Source: Welwitschia mirabilis (taxonomy: Eukaryota > Gnetophyta > Gnetopsida > Welwitschiales). From it: 64,000 nt of DNA. Below the pieces are notes generated by a model, which was not told the DNA's origin, did not search any database, and saw only the letters and a list, made by a program, of their open reading frames with translations. Shown piece by piece: positions 22,321 through 33,400 of this stretch (positions are counted from its first letter, which is position 1; every line of letters starts with the position of its first letter). Location of the stretch: the NCBI GenBank assembly GCA_051453625.1, contig JBOZIK010000001.1:100368933-100432932 (forward strand), given 5' to 3'. The position numbers and the translations under genes were made by a program.

Positions 22321-24865
22321 ATTGATGACAACTAAATCAAAAAAGTTATTTAATCTTTTTAGATTAGTGCTCCACCTAAGTGGGTGCTCCCCTTGGATAT
22401 ATGTGTAATTCAAATGAAGTAAGTTTGTATAAATACTAGAATTAAAAAGAAATAAGATACAAGAAAATTACTACCTTGATAGTATACTAATGCTATCTTT
22501 AATCAACTATCGTAACAAATTCTATTTTATCATAGGATAGAAAATACATGTCATCATAATTAAAATAGTTACAAGAAGAGAAAATCATAAAAAGTTTGTA
22601 ATACATGATATTGTTTAAAAACATAACAACAATTAACAATTAGCTATTTGTTTCTCTCCCCTTTTTTCATTAATAAAAAGGGAGCTACAAAATGTAAACA
22701 TAAGTAGTTAAAATATGTAATAGATAACAGAGAGAAAAAAATACAACTCTAGTTAGAATTACTTATAGATGATGTGTGGTAATAAGAACCATGATTGATA
22801 ACACCCTAGGATAATCCTATGGAAGAAGATTATGTAGACACTATAGTAGAAGATAAAGTAGGCATTATGGAAATCGATCCCTAAAGAGTGAAGAAATCAC
22901 TAGATTTCAATCTATAATCTATATACTAAAATGAAGCATGAAGTCCTCATCACAAAGAAGATTCCTCTTATGGATAAGAAGGTTGTGTTGGCTCTGTTAG
23001 GAGCATTTGTCTACGTAGGTGCTAGTGTAGGTGCCTCTTGTGGTTCCTCCTCCTCCTCCTCCTCTAACTGCTCTTCCTCCTTAGATTCTTCTTCCTCTTT
23101 TAATTCCTTCTTATCATATGATACCTCTACTAATTCCTCCTCTGTCTATTCTTCGTCTAATACCTTCTTTACCTCCTCTTCTACTTACCCATCCTCCTCT
23201 TCCTCTTTTTCTTCCTCCTTACTTAGATAGCCTAGTGGAGGAGTAGTAGAGGATGTGGAAAAGTAGGAAGGTAAAGGTGATAAAATATTATAAGGCTCTA
23301 GAATCTGAACTTCCCTCCTCATCTCCTCTAGACGATAAAGTATCTAATGCTAAGACTTTTCTTACTCGTATGTCCTAGTGTGGATTTAAGAAGGAATATC
23401 CATCATACGATCCATAGGACCTTTGGAGATATTATCATAAGTGCAAGAGGCTAAAGAAGATGCATGAGAGAACTCTATGCCTCTACAACATTATGGTCTC
23501 TGAAAAAGACCTACCTTAAAGAGATGCATGCATGCTAATTTTGAGTAGTTAAGAGGCTAGAGAGGCTTGAGTATGGTAACGTTGTGTTGTAGTAGAGGAT
23601 TGAAAGTGATGACATAGTCCCATAATCAATACTTCATAACAAAGTATCCTATTCTCATACTCAATTATGTGTTAAAGAAATTTAAAAATGATAAGAAATA
23701 CATCAATGTTCTATTAAGAATACAACCGATGTAGAAACCTAATCCTTTAGAGAGTGGCATCATCCCTAGGTCTACTGAGTGGTAGAAGGAAACACCTAAA
23801 GATCAAGTGTAAGACTTAATACAATGCTATCAAGTATTTAGCTCTAAATGTAGTGGAGGATTCCCAATCAAAGTTAGCACCACAAACATCCAAGACATCC
23901 TAAAAATGTTAAAAATACTCAAAGCTTGTAAATGAAAGATCGAAAACACCACATCAAAAAATATGTAGAACTTGTGTAATTGTATATAGTATGACACTAA
24001 AATTAACCCCTAAGATCATGATTTTTAGTACTAAATCTCTAATAGATATGATCTCTACGTTGGCATAGAATAAGCCAACGACCTCTATAATGACCTCCAG
24101 ATATGGTGTTAGTAATGGTTTCCACCCCTAATACTTAAAGATATATTTAACTAGAAGGAGAAATGGTTTGAATGTAGATACCTGAATTTCTCTTTTTTTA
24201 GAACTATCTTGGATTTGAAATTAGTGTTAAATAACATCTATGTTTGTCTATTCATATGAGTGAAAAGATCTACCTGTGTAGGGGTAGAACGTTTAATCTT
24301 CTTTTTCTTAGTAGAGTAAGAGAGTCTGGGAGCCATACGTACTCAAGGCATACTGTTAAACCCACTGATGAAAATATATAATCATGCATATCACTTTAAA
24401 AATATGAAATAATATAAGAAGAGTAAACAATAGATGATTGAACCCTAGGGTTAAGATCTTGATTATTTCATGGGATAAATACAAAGTTAATCAAGAACAA
24501 TCAACCTTTAAAGAACAATGGTTGACTAGGGTGGTTGACCTCCTAATAACTATGTCTATCATGTCGACCATTCAAAAGACTTTAAAGCATTAGTAAAGAA
24601 GGTGATCGACCTTGTAGATCACCTGCTCAAGTTAAATGTTTGCAATATCAAGTCAATGATCCATTGATAAAATAAGAAGAATGAAAAAATTATCAACAAG
24701 TTAAATTTCTGAACTAAGATGATAAGGATAACAAGCTCGAAATTAAAAAAAAGATAAAGAAGAGAAAAAGGTTTAAAGGACAAGATGATAATTTGAAAAA
24801 TTCAAGGACAAGGACCTAAATTTAAGGATTTACAAAGATAAGTGAAACACTCTGAATAGAGAGGT
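22321..24865 (-). pseudogene. Extra region between RNase H and 3' LTR, possible env-like ORF with acidic tail
   Basis: About 2.5 kb separate RNase H from the 3' LTR. Sireviruses are known to carry an extra, often env-like, ORF here. On the minus strand a candidate start lies at 24336 (MAPRLSYSTKKKKIKRSTPT). Decayed sequence follows, with a segment near 23260-23340 (YRLEEMRREVQILEPYN) and then a Glu-rich tail at about 23025-23225 (LSKEEEKEEEE and similar). The frames are broken by stops and shifts. The plus-strand serine-rich open frame 22931-23230 is the complement of this acidic tail and is probably a shadow. However, plus-strand frames at 23290-23520 also look protein-like, so the coding strand is not certain. 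Confidence 0.35.
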
Positions 24866-25600
24866 TTTATTAGAATATCAGCTAATTGATGATCAATGGG
24901 GACATATTCAAGACTAATATTCTTAGAATCTACATGATCTCTAAAAAAGTGATGGCGAATTTTCATATGTTTGATTCTAGAGCGAGGGACAGGATTCTTA
25001 GATGTATTTATTACACTACAGTTATCACAGAAAATTGGTATGTTGGATTTATGAATCTCAAGATTCTGTAAGGCATGATAAATCCATAAAACATGAGTAA
25101 CATAACTATCAAAGCTACATATTCAGCTTTAGCAGTGGATAATGCCATAGAGGTTTATTTTTTATAGGTCCAAGTATTATTTTTTATAAGTCCAAGTAAC
25201 TAAGTATGATCCTAGAAAGAAATAATAACCACTAGTGCTTTTTCTATTATGCTTATAACCAGCATAATAAACATTAGAAAAGGTAGATAAATCTAACATA
25301 GTATCTCTAGAAAATCAAATGACATAGTTTAAGGTTCTTTTACATACCTGAGAATTCATTTAATAGCCTTAATACATGAATCTTTGGGTTTCAATTGATA
25401 CTTAGTATATAGTCCTATTGAAAATGTGATGTTTGACCTACTTGTAGTTAAGTATAAAAGACTTTCCATCATAATTCTATATAGCTTGATGTCAACATAC
25501 TTTCCACTTTTATCTACATCAATTTTATCATTCGTTTCCATTGGAGTTGATACCAGCTTGTAGTTTTTTAGACCAAACATATTCACAAGTTGACTTATAA
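24866..25600 (-). pseudogene. Sirevirus-like RNase H and RT-RNase H connection, broken
   Basis: On the minus strand 24870-25080 reads NIPIFCDNCSVINTSKNPVP, then KHMKIRHHFFRDHV and ISLEYVPIDHQLADILIKPL, the classic C-terminal part of copia RNase H. The open frame 25356-25586 (minus) holds the connection segment with YKLVSTPMETNDKIDVDKSG and LLYLTTSRSNITFSIGLYTK. The wording of both segments is closest to Sirevirus polyproteins. RNase H removes the RNA strand during reverse transcription. Stops and shifts separate the parts. Confidence 0.85.
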
Positions 25601-26560
25601 ATTTTTATTGTAATAAGAATGCACCATCTTTTCTTTGCTTTACTTGTAATCCAAGAAACATTTACATCTCATCTAAATAGCTCATTTTAAAATGATTATT
25701 ATAACTTTGACAAATTCATAAGACGTAGAGTCTATGGTTTATTTAAAAATAATATCATCAACATAAATTTTTACAAGTAAGAAATTTAAATTGATCTTTT
25801 TGATAAATAAAGATTTCTTTATCTTACATCTAATGAAATCATGATATGATAGAAAAGAAGCAAGTTTTTTATATCATGCTTTTAGTACCTATTTGAATCT
25901 ATAAAGTGCCTTTTGAATATGTAAACATGATGAGGATACTATGATTCTTCAAAGTCAAGGGATTGTTATACATATATAAGTTCATTTAAGGAACCATTTA
26001 AGAAAGTGATTTTCACATCTATTTGATAATTTTTGAAGTTATATAGATAAGATAAAGGAAGCAAATTCAAATCTATTCTAATTTAACAACTATTGCAAAG
26101 GTTTCATTGAAATCAATACCTTTGTTTTGAGTGTATCCTTGTGCTATCAACCTTGCTCTATTTCTTTCTACTTTAGAGTTTTTATTTAGTTTATTTTTAA
26201 AGATCTATTTAATACCAATGATGTTGTGATCATTTATCCTAGGGAAAAGTTTCCAAATTTTACTTTTCTTGAATTGGTTAAGTTTTTCTTACATGGCATT
26301 AATCTAACATTCATATTTTTTAGCTTCTTTAAAAGAATAGGTTCTAATAAAGAAATGAAGAAAATATTTGTACAAATTGAACTTCTTATTTTTACCTTAT
26401 CAAATACATATTCAATTATAGATTCAATAGAAAAAATTTGGGCATAATTATTTTTATAAGAGTTGAGGTTTCTTTGTGAGATGATAAAGGTGAAGAAGCA
26501 AAGGGTTGACCATTTGATTAAATTCTTTGAGAAATTAACTCTACTTCATAATCTTTAGAT
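25601..26560 (-). pseudogene. Sirevirus-like reverse transcriptase, broken
   Basis: The catalytic box reads YVDDI on the minus strand at about 25750-25764, so the active-site Asp pair is intact. Further upstream on the minus strand (25900-26220) follow decayed RT palm and finger segments, including one just before the YVDD box that corresponds to the usual LKQAPRAWY region. Reading frames change several times. The open plus-strand frame 26226-26447 is a shadow. Confidence 0.75.
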
Positions 26561-27660
26561 TTATCTTATGATTACCTTTATCAATTCTAATGTGAACACA
26601 TTCCTAAACTCTATCTATGTCTTGATTGAACACTCAGTAGGCTTTACTTATTTCAGAATATCTAACAAAAATTCCTTTTAATGATTTTGAATCAAACTTC
26701 TTTGTCATATTATCATTCTTCAATATATAGCATTTACTACCAAATAGTTTAAAATATCATATGTTTGGTCTTTTTCCTTTTTGCATTTCATAAGAGATTT
26801 TAGTTGTACCAGGTCTAGGAAATCTTGGTTTGATATGTAACAAGTAGTATTAAGAGCTTCAACCTAAAATCTCTTAGCTATATCTTTTTATTAAAGCATT
26901 ATCCTAATCATCTCTTAAAGAACTTTGTTCTTTCTCTTAATAATACCATTTTGTTATAGGGTTTTTAAAGCTAAAAATTATTGACTTATACCTTTCTTCT
27001 CGTACCATGCATTAAACAATTCATTTTCAAACTCTTCTCCATGATCACTTCTAATATTTTTAATGTTGTGGTTAGTATCATTTTCTACTATCTTACACAA
27101 GATTTGAAAATTTTCAAAAGCTTCATTTTTTTGTCTTAGAAATAGTACCTATGAAAATCTTGTATAATCATCCACAAAAACTAATATATAGTTCTTTCCA
27201 TTAAGATTTTCTATAAGGATAGACCTATAAGATCAAGATGAAGTAAATCTTGAGAACATTAAGAGGATACTTAATCAATCTTAAAGAAACTTTTTCTTGT
27301 GTGTTTTTCCAATTAACAAGCTCTACATAGGCCTTATTCAACATTGCTTATGATAGGAATATCTTTAACAATACTATGTTTTGAAATGTTATAAAGCTTA
27401 TTATAGTTAACATGTACCAGACATCTGTGCCATAACCTACTCTCTTTGGAAGTAATGGAAGAATTTCTAATTAAATAAATGTTTTTGTCCTTATCACTAG
27501 ATAATAAACATTTTTCATACTTGCTTAAAACATGACATTTTGAAGCACTAAATAAAACATATATACCTTGTTCATAAATTTGGCTGATGGTAAGGAGGTT
27601 GTGCTTTAGCCCATTGACATAGAGAACATTTGTGAATTTTTGGAAAGTCTTTATCACCTA
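26561..27660 (-). pseudogene. Sirevirus-like integrase with GAG-pre-integrase domain, broken
   Basis: The minus-strand open frame 27334-27657 (107 codons) contains FTNVLYVNGLKHNLLTISQI, then LWHRCLVHVNYNKLYNISKH. This is the GAG-pre-integrase segment, with the first His of the HHCC zinc site visible. The rest of the zinc site and the catalytic core continue to about 26570 in shifting frames; the part near 27000-27060 reads as the H-G-x-x-F-E-N-E segment in decayed form. Integrase inserts the element DNA into the genome. Confidence 0.8.
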
Positions 27661-27860
27661 AAGTGCTAATACCTTCCACCATAGCTTTTCCATTGTCTCC
27701 AAAACTTACAACCCCTCCATTTCATTTTTTCATCTTTGTGAATCTACTTGTGTCTCTTATCATGTATTCAAAGCAACCATTGTCAAGATACCAATAAACA
27801 TTATTAGTAGTTGTTAATGCAGTATGAATCAATAGACTTTGATTTCCTTTTCTATGACTT
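27661..27860 (-). pseudogene. Sirevirus-like aspartic protease remnant
   Basis: At about 27735-27790 the minus strand reads WYLDNGCFEYMIRDTSRFTK. Copia proteases have WYLDSGCSxHMTGD here, so the active-site Asp is kept, while the D-S-G serine is Asn. It lies directly upstream of the pre-integrase segment, as in all copia elements. Confidence 0.75.
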
Positions 27861-29770
27861 CATCAAATATTAAGATTAGCTATTTTATTTTTAAATTGAT
27901 AACCAAGTAAAGTTCCAGATTGAGAAAATACATTACTGGAATAAAAATTAAGTTTAGTATGACCAAACCTATTACAAAAGTGATAAATGAAAAATTTCTT
28001 ACTTTTCTTGCTAAATTCTCTATTTTGAAATTCAATTTGGGAATCATTAAAGCTTTATCCTTAAAGAGATATGAAGCTTTGATTAATGATGCTAGCACAA
28101 AGAAAGAAGATAGAAGTGCAACATATCCTAAACCACTTTTCTCACTTGGTTATCTTTGCTTGAAAAGAATTATCTCCAAAAACCTGTTACCTATGGAAAA
28201 CTTTAAGACAATTTTATTGAAATCATTAGTTTTTGAAAGAAAACACTCTCATTTATTTTTCCTTGCTTTTGAAAGATCTTAAAGATATAGAATTTACTCT
28301 TTAAAGTGTGTCCTTTGATGTTTTAAAATTCTTTTTCACAATTTCCAAATCAAATGTCAATTTCCTCTTTTCTTGTTCATATTGGACTATGTTTTTCTTC
28401 AAGATTTTATTTTCTTTAAGGATCCTTTTGATTTTTTCAAATAATTATTAATAAGATTCAATTATAGTTTCATCCTATTTCTTATCATATTATACACTTT
28501 ATTTAATGGATGTTGGTTCATCTTCTTTAAAATTAGAAAACCAATCTTCTTCTTTATTACTTTCTTCTTTAAATGCTATTGGTAAAACATTTTTCAAATC
28601 TAACTTATAAGGATTAGATAAATCTATTTTAAAATAATTATTTATCTATGTGATAATGTCCATGTTAAGGAAGTTGAAAGGCATAAGAAATAGCCTCTTA
28701 CCATTATAAAAATCTTCCTTTTTAGACTTATCATTATTTCAACTAGCCATGTTACATTTTTCTCTAGGGTTCTTTGATGCCTTCTTCTTTTTATTATTTG
28801 GAAACTTAGATGGAATGTGCCTAAATCCTTTACAAGCATAGCATTACATCCCTTTCTCTCTAGAGTTTCCCTTGGGTCTTGAGAAAGATGTATCATATTT
28901 CCTCTTGTTTTTTCATTTCTTACCTATCAACATCTTCTTGAATTTTCTAGTAAACAATGCTAATTCTTCATATCTATCAGAATCAAAGTTAGAAGAATTA
29001 AACCTAGAAGAATTATCTTTATTAGTTCATTTAGAAGAAGAAACTTATCTAGCATTTAGAGCCATATCTTTATCTTTTATACCTTTGTGAAGATGCCTTA
29101 ATAAAAATTTCAAGATGTAACTTACCAATTCTTCAAGCCTAATGTTACTAATGTTCTTTGTGTATTTAATTGATAGAACCTTTTTTTCATAATATTTAAT
29201 GTAAACCTCAAGATATTTATAGTAATTTAACTAGATTTGAGAGGTCATTCAAGCTCCTAAAGTTCATTAATAATATCCATCAATTTGTTGTGGAATCCTA
29301 TAAAAATTTTACCATCTTATATTCAAATTTGCTCAAATTGTTTTATGAGTGTTTTCTTCTTGGTATTATAAATTTAATTGGTTTCTTTATATGATACCTA
29401 TGAGTAATCCCATATATCTTTGTAGTAGAAAAATTTCTTACCTTTTTGCAATCTTTTACATTGAGTACATAATAAATAGCATTTTTGGCCTTCTTATTGA
29501 GCATAGATTGATCTTTATCTTTGTCATCCCATGTGCTCCTTAGTTTAACCATAAAGGAAGTGACTTTATTTTTTGTTTAAGACTTCATATAAAGGGAGAA
29601 GTCTTCTTTCATAATATTCCAACAATCAAAGCTCATAACTTTAATGAACACTTACATCCTTTTCTTCTAAAATTCATAATTCTCATTGATGAAGTAAAGA
29701 GAATGGTCAATTAGTTGATCTTCTATGATGTTCAATATTTTAAATAATTAAATAATAGTAAAGCGCCTAT
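27861..29770 (-). pseudogene. gag: Sirevirus-like gag, first copy, broken
   Basis: From 5' to 3' on the minus strand: a capsid segment in the open frame 29343-29552 (STWDDKDKDQSMLNKKAKNA), then middle parts with the usual 'KAYE' and 'ELV' motifs near 29100-29200. A zinc knuckle lies near 28800-28850 as CYACKGFRHIPSKF. The expected CxxCxxxxHxxxxC ends in Phe instead of Cys. The tail at 28630-28790 follows in a shifted frame (the open frame 28642-28896 is a neighbouring frame of this part). The region 27880-28600 is lysine-rich and partly open on both strands. A second copy of the 5' half lies at 40451-41448. Confidence 0.75.
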
Positions 29771-29776
29771 GCCAAA

Positions 29777-29790
29777 GCTATCATACCAAT
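29777..29790 (-). promoter_or_regulatory. Primer-binding site beside LTR C2
   Basis: On the minus strand ATTGGTATGATAGC follows the LTR end directly. It is a one- or two-base variant of TGGTATCAGAGC, complementary to plant initiator Met tRNA, the usual copia primer. This fixes C2 as a 5' LTR of a minus-strand element. Confidence 0.75.
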
Positions 29791-30909
29791 TGTTAAGATT
29801 ATATATCCTAGAGGGAAGAGGTGAATAGGATAGCTAAGGTAACTTTGTGTAATTTGATAACTTAATAATTTGTTGCATAATTTACGCTATCAATCTATTA
29901 ACCAAATTCTAATTCTAATTTAATAATGATGGTAATTCAATTAATTGGCTAAAGATATAATAATTTAAGCTCATGAATTTAACTTTAAATAAATAAAGAA
30001 AGAACCACAAGAAGATAGAAAATAAGCCTATTCTCCTTTATTACCAATGCAACCTCTAACTATATACAAATGGGACTTTATAGTTATTCTTTACTAATCC
30101 AATGAGATTTTCTAGTAATCTTAGCCTCAAGTCAGAGATAATTCCTTTTTTTGATATTATAATTGAGTATAGATAGGTATGAGAAAGATTGAAATGAAAT
30201 TAAAAGAGAACGATGACTATTCAAGTATAATGTTAATGTGTCAAAAAGTGTGAATTCATACACAAATCTTGTTATTTATAAAAGAATGTTTATAGCTATT
30301 GTGGATAACATGTATTAAATATATGACTATTGGTACACTTAAAAATAGCTGGTACACTTGAAAATAGCTAGTTCACTTTCTTGGATGAATTTTCAGTGGT
30401 TGTCAATAGTTCATAATGGCTATTTTTCTATTATCTATTAGCCTGAGGATCAATCCCTTTGAAGTGGTAGTTGAACCCTCATTTTATGTCAAACTTCTTA
30501 GGTAGGATTAAATTTGGGTGGTTGACCCTAGGTTTAGAACTAATCAACTACAAGCATCATGTTTGCATTTTCTTCATAGGTGGTTGATCCCTCCAATGGC
30601 TGATCGACTTGGCTAATCGACCTTCTAAAATTGACAATTAGCCCCTTTTTATTTTTTGAAATTTTCTAATCTCATCATGTGATTAACTCCTTGGAGAATA
30701 TAGGTAAAACCCCTAAACACCTTTTGTTGATTCAATTATTCTTTAAGTCTTGATTTGCTTGTTGTTTAATTTTATTTCATTATAACTTACTTGTAATCTA
30801 ACTTATACTCCATATTTTCTTTAACGACATTTAATATTAGCCTGTAAACATCTTTATTTCATTAGTTTATAAGATAGTATTTGATATCAATAGACAATTA
30901 AGAGATGCA
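29791..30909 (-). repeat. LTR C2: 5' LTR of a Sirevirus-like element
   Basis: In plus orientation it begins TGTTAAGATT and ends GAGATGCA, about 1.12 kb. It is alignable along its length to C1 and C3. Its right neighbour is an Athila integrase fragment, unlike C3, whose right neighbour is the rest of the A1 LTR. C1 and C2 therefore need not be the original pair. Confidence 0.8.
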
Positions 30910-31480
30910 ATAGAAAGAATTGGCTCTACAAATTAAATGATGCCTTATGGGCTTATAAGAAAACCTATAAAACCCTTCTAAGAGTGTCATCCTATGGATT
31001 AATTTATGTAGAGGATGTCATCTTCTTGTAGATCTTAAACATAAATAATATTGGGTTATGAAACACATGAATCCTAAACTTGATTTGAAAAGTAAAAATA
31101 AACTTATCTAACTTGATGAACTAGAAGATATTAGGAATAATGCTTATGAAAACATGAAGCTCAATAAAGATAAAATTAAAAAGCTTCATGATCAATACAT
31201 TTAACAAAATACATTTGAAGAAGAAAACTTCATCTTGTTATATAACACTCAATTTCATTTGTTTCTAGGGAAGCTAGTTTCTAAGTGGTTAGGTAATTAC
31301 ATAGTTAAACAAGTATTCCTCATGGTGCTTTTGTCATATAAAATTCTAAAACCTACTCTCAAATCAAAGTAAATGGTCATTTCCTAAAATCCTATTATAC
31401 ATTCCTTCTATTTACTCATAGTTCATAAGATTTGCTGATCTTGGTTAATGGCATTTTGTATGATTCATTAGTAAAGTGAT
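30910..31480 (+). pseudogene. Athila integrase C-terminal fragment
   Basis: Directly after LTR C2 the plus strand reads RKNWLYKLNDALWAYKKTYK and continues in decayed form to a C-terminal segment ending at about 31460. This parallels A1 at 19190-19700. It belongs to a third Athila copy (not A1 and not A2). The upstream part of that copy is not in the window, so it is cut exactly at the C2 border. Confidence 0.75.
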
Positions 31481-33400
31481 CTTTATCATTTCAATGCTTT
31501 AGTAAAAAGTTAGGTAATATTTTTCCTTTTAAGAATAGGTCATCTTTATCTTGAGCTCTTGTTTAATGTTTTCATGCCTTAAAGATCTTTAATTTGGAAT
31601 TAAAAATAGGTGTATTTTCTTATTTTATGATGTTTCTTTATTTTAAAACATTCATGGGGATGATATCATTATCTATTAGGATAATGAATCAATAAGCTAT
31701 TTCATGTGCAATAAATCTAAAAAGAAAAATTAATAAAGATTAAAACAAATCAAGAAAAATCTTAAAGCTCTTTTAGCACATTTCTATGATCATTTCTATT
31801 GGATTTAGTTAATTACATGGAATTATAAATTTCAATTGATAATGAAACTATAAAAATTCATTTATGACACATTCATTGACATCACAGATATAGATGCTCA
31901 CTAAAAATGTAGCACTAAATCCTTCTCATACAATGCATTAAATCTAGTAGAAGGAAGTGTCACAACACTGAATGCTCAATATGATTTAATGCTTAAAACT
32001 TAAATGTGCCATATCCCATATTTTTTAAACCTTAATTACTTGAATATTAAGTAGATTAACCTTTTAATTAGATAATGAATTACTCTTCTTTAAAGGCCTT
32101 ATCAAAATAAAATGGTATTTGAAATTAACCTTAGTTTGTAATTTTCATAATTTAGTATAAAATGATAATAACTATATTAGAAGGCTTTTATAATAAAACC
32201 TATCCAAATATTTAAAATTCAATAACTCCATTATGTAAGAAATTAGAATTACATGATGAAACATATAAATTCAAAATTTTAAGAGGATAGAATAATATAT
32301 TTTACATCTTATTTACTCATTTAAATTCTTGATAAATGTGAAATGTGTACTATATTATGAATAGAGATTTTCCTCTTTGTGTTGTATGATTGATAGATTC
32401 TATGCATCATGAAATAAATAAGCATGTGAACAAGTACATCATTCTTATCTAGAACCAAGCATGATAAATGAGTGAATTTACTCTACCATGATTTTTATAT
32501 TCTTAAGATGTATAAAGGCATTTGATTCATAGAATATTTATTGTTTTTTTCATTGATATTAAAAATTTTATTGCATTATGCCACATAGAAATCTTAAGAT
32601 TTATGCATTTATTCTTTTGATTCATGTCTTGAATGAATTAAAGTTACTTATAAGCCTATGAAGGATTATGAAAAAACTAGAATGAGGAAATAACACATAT
32701 AATAATCTTGCTAATTAAAGCAAGAAGATTACTCACCCTAGTTAGGTGCATGAGTCATAAATATGATCTCTTTTTGTGCTCTAATATTATTTATTACTCA
32801 TTCCACTTATTAATTATAAATCATGTGATCTTATGATTTTGAATTATGTGCCTTTTGTTTATATTTATAAAGAAATCCTTTCATCTCTTGTAAGGAGGAT
32901 GTACTTTCCATTTTATATGAAAGTGTATTTTCTTTTTTCCTCTTTATTTCTTTTCATTTTCTTATCTATGAAGCTTGGAAATTGAATGCTCAAAGCTAAG
33001 AATTCTTAAACTCGGATCTTCATCAATCTTCAACCATCTAGAACTTACTACTAAAACTCTTTATTCATGTTATCCATATGATCTTTATTTCATTAGGTTA
33101 TTATTATAGTTACTTTTAAATTATATATATGTATACATTAATTTTATTTCTTTTATTGGCTCTCACGAAGACATTGAAAAGATATGAAGGATCTCTTATG
33201 CTTAGTAATGAAGGTTACTAATGGATGATTATGGCCAAGTGACTAGAGGATTCATTATAAAAGGGAAAAATAAATGGAAATTAGGTATCCATGTTTATTT
33301 TAATATTATATTTTTATCTAGTATGCATTAATGTAATGTCTTAAATTTCACAACTAAAGATTAAACTTTCACAAATGCCTCTATTAAATATTTGAGTTGA
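31481..33400 (+). other. Athila-like 3' non-coding sequence and unassigned DNA
   Basis: The first ~500 bases follow the A1 3' non-coding region in outline (a part with GTGCAATAAAT, and GGATTTAGTTAATTACAT near 31800). Past about 32000 I cannot place the sequence. It is AT-rich without open frames. A splice-like or promoter signal would be meaningless here, and I call none. Confidence 0.4.

Larger units (their letters stand above)
21198..30909 (-). mobile_element. Sirevirus-like Ty1/copia element (C1 to C2), full order but decayed
   Basis: Read on the minus strand: 5' LTR C2, initiator-Met PBS, gag, protease, integrase, RT, RNase H, an extra acidic region, PPT, 3' LTR C1. At about 9.7 kb it has the size and the long post-pol region of Sireviruses. 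The flanks do not match: A1 LTR lies on the left and Athila integrase on the right. Confidence 0.7.

Noticed and set aside
22931-23230. Serine-rich plus-strand ORF, 99 codons, like a secreted mucin-type protein
   Set aside because: It is the complement of a Glu-rich tract on the element's own strand. TCC-TCC repeats give Ser on one strand and GGA/GAG repeats give Gly or Glu on the other, so openness is due to low complexity.
27920-28282. 120-codon plus-strand frame inside the gag region
   Set aside because: It is antisense to the Sirevirus gag and to the minus frame 27880-28098. No homology is recognised, so it is probably a shadow of lysine-rich minus-strand sequence.
28872-29090. Plus-strand frame next to the zinc knuckle
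   Set aside because: Antisense to gag. The minus strand carries the conserved gag motifs.
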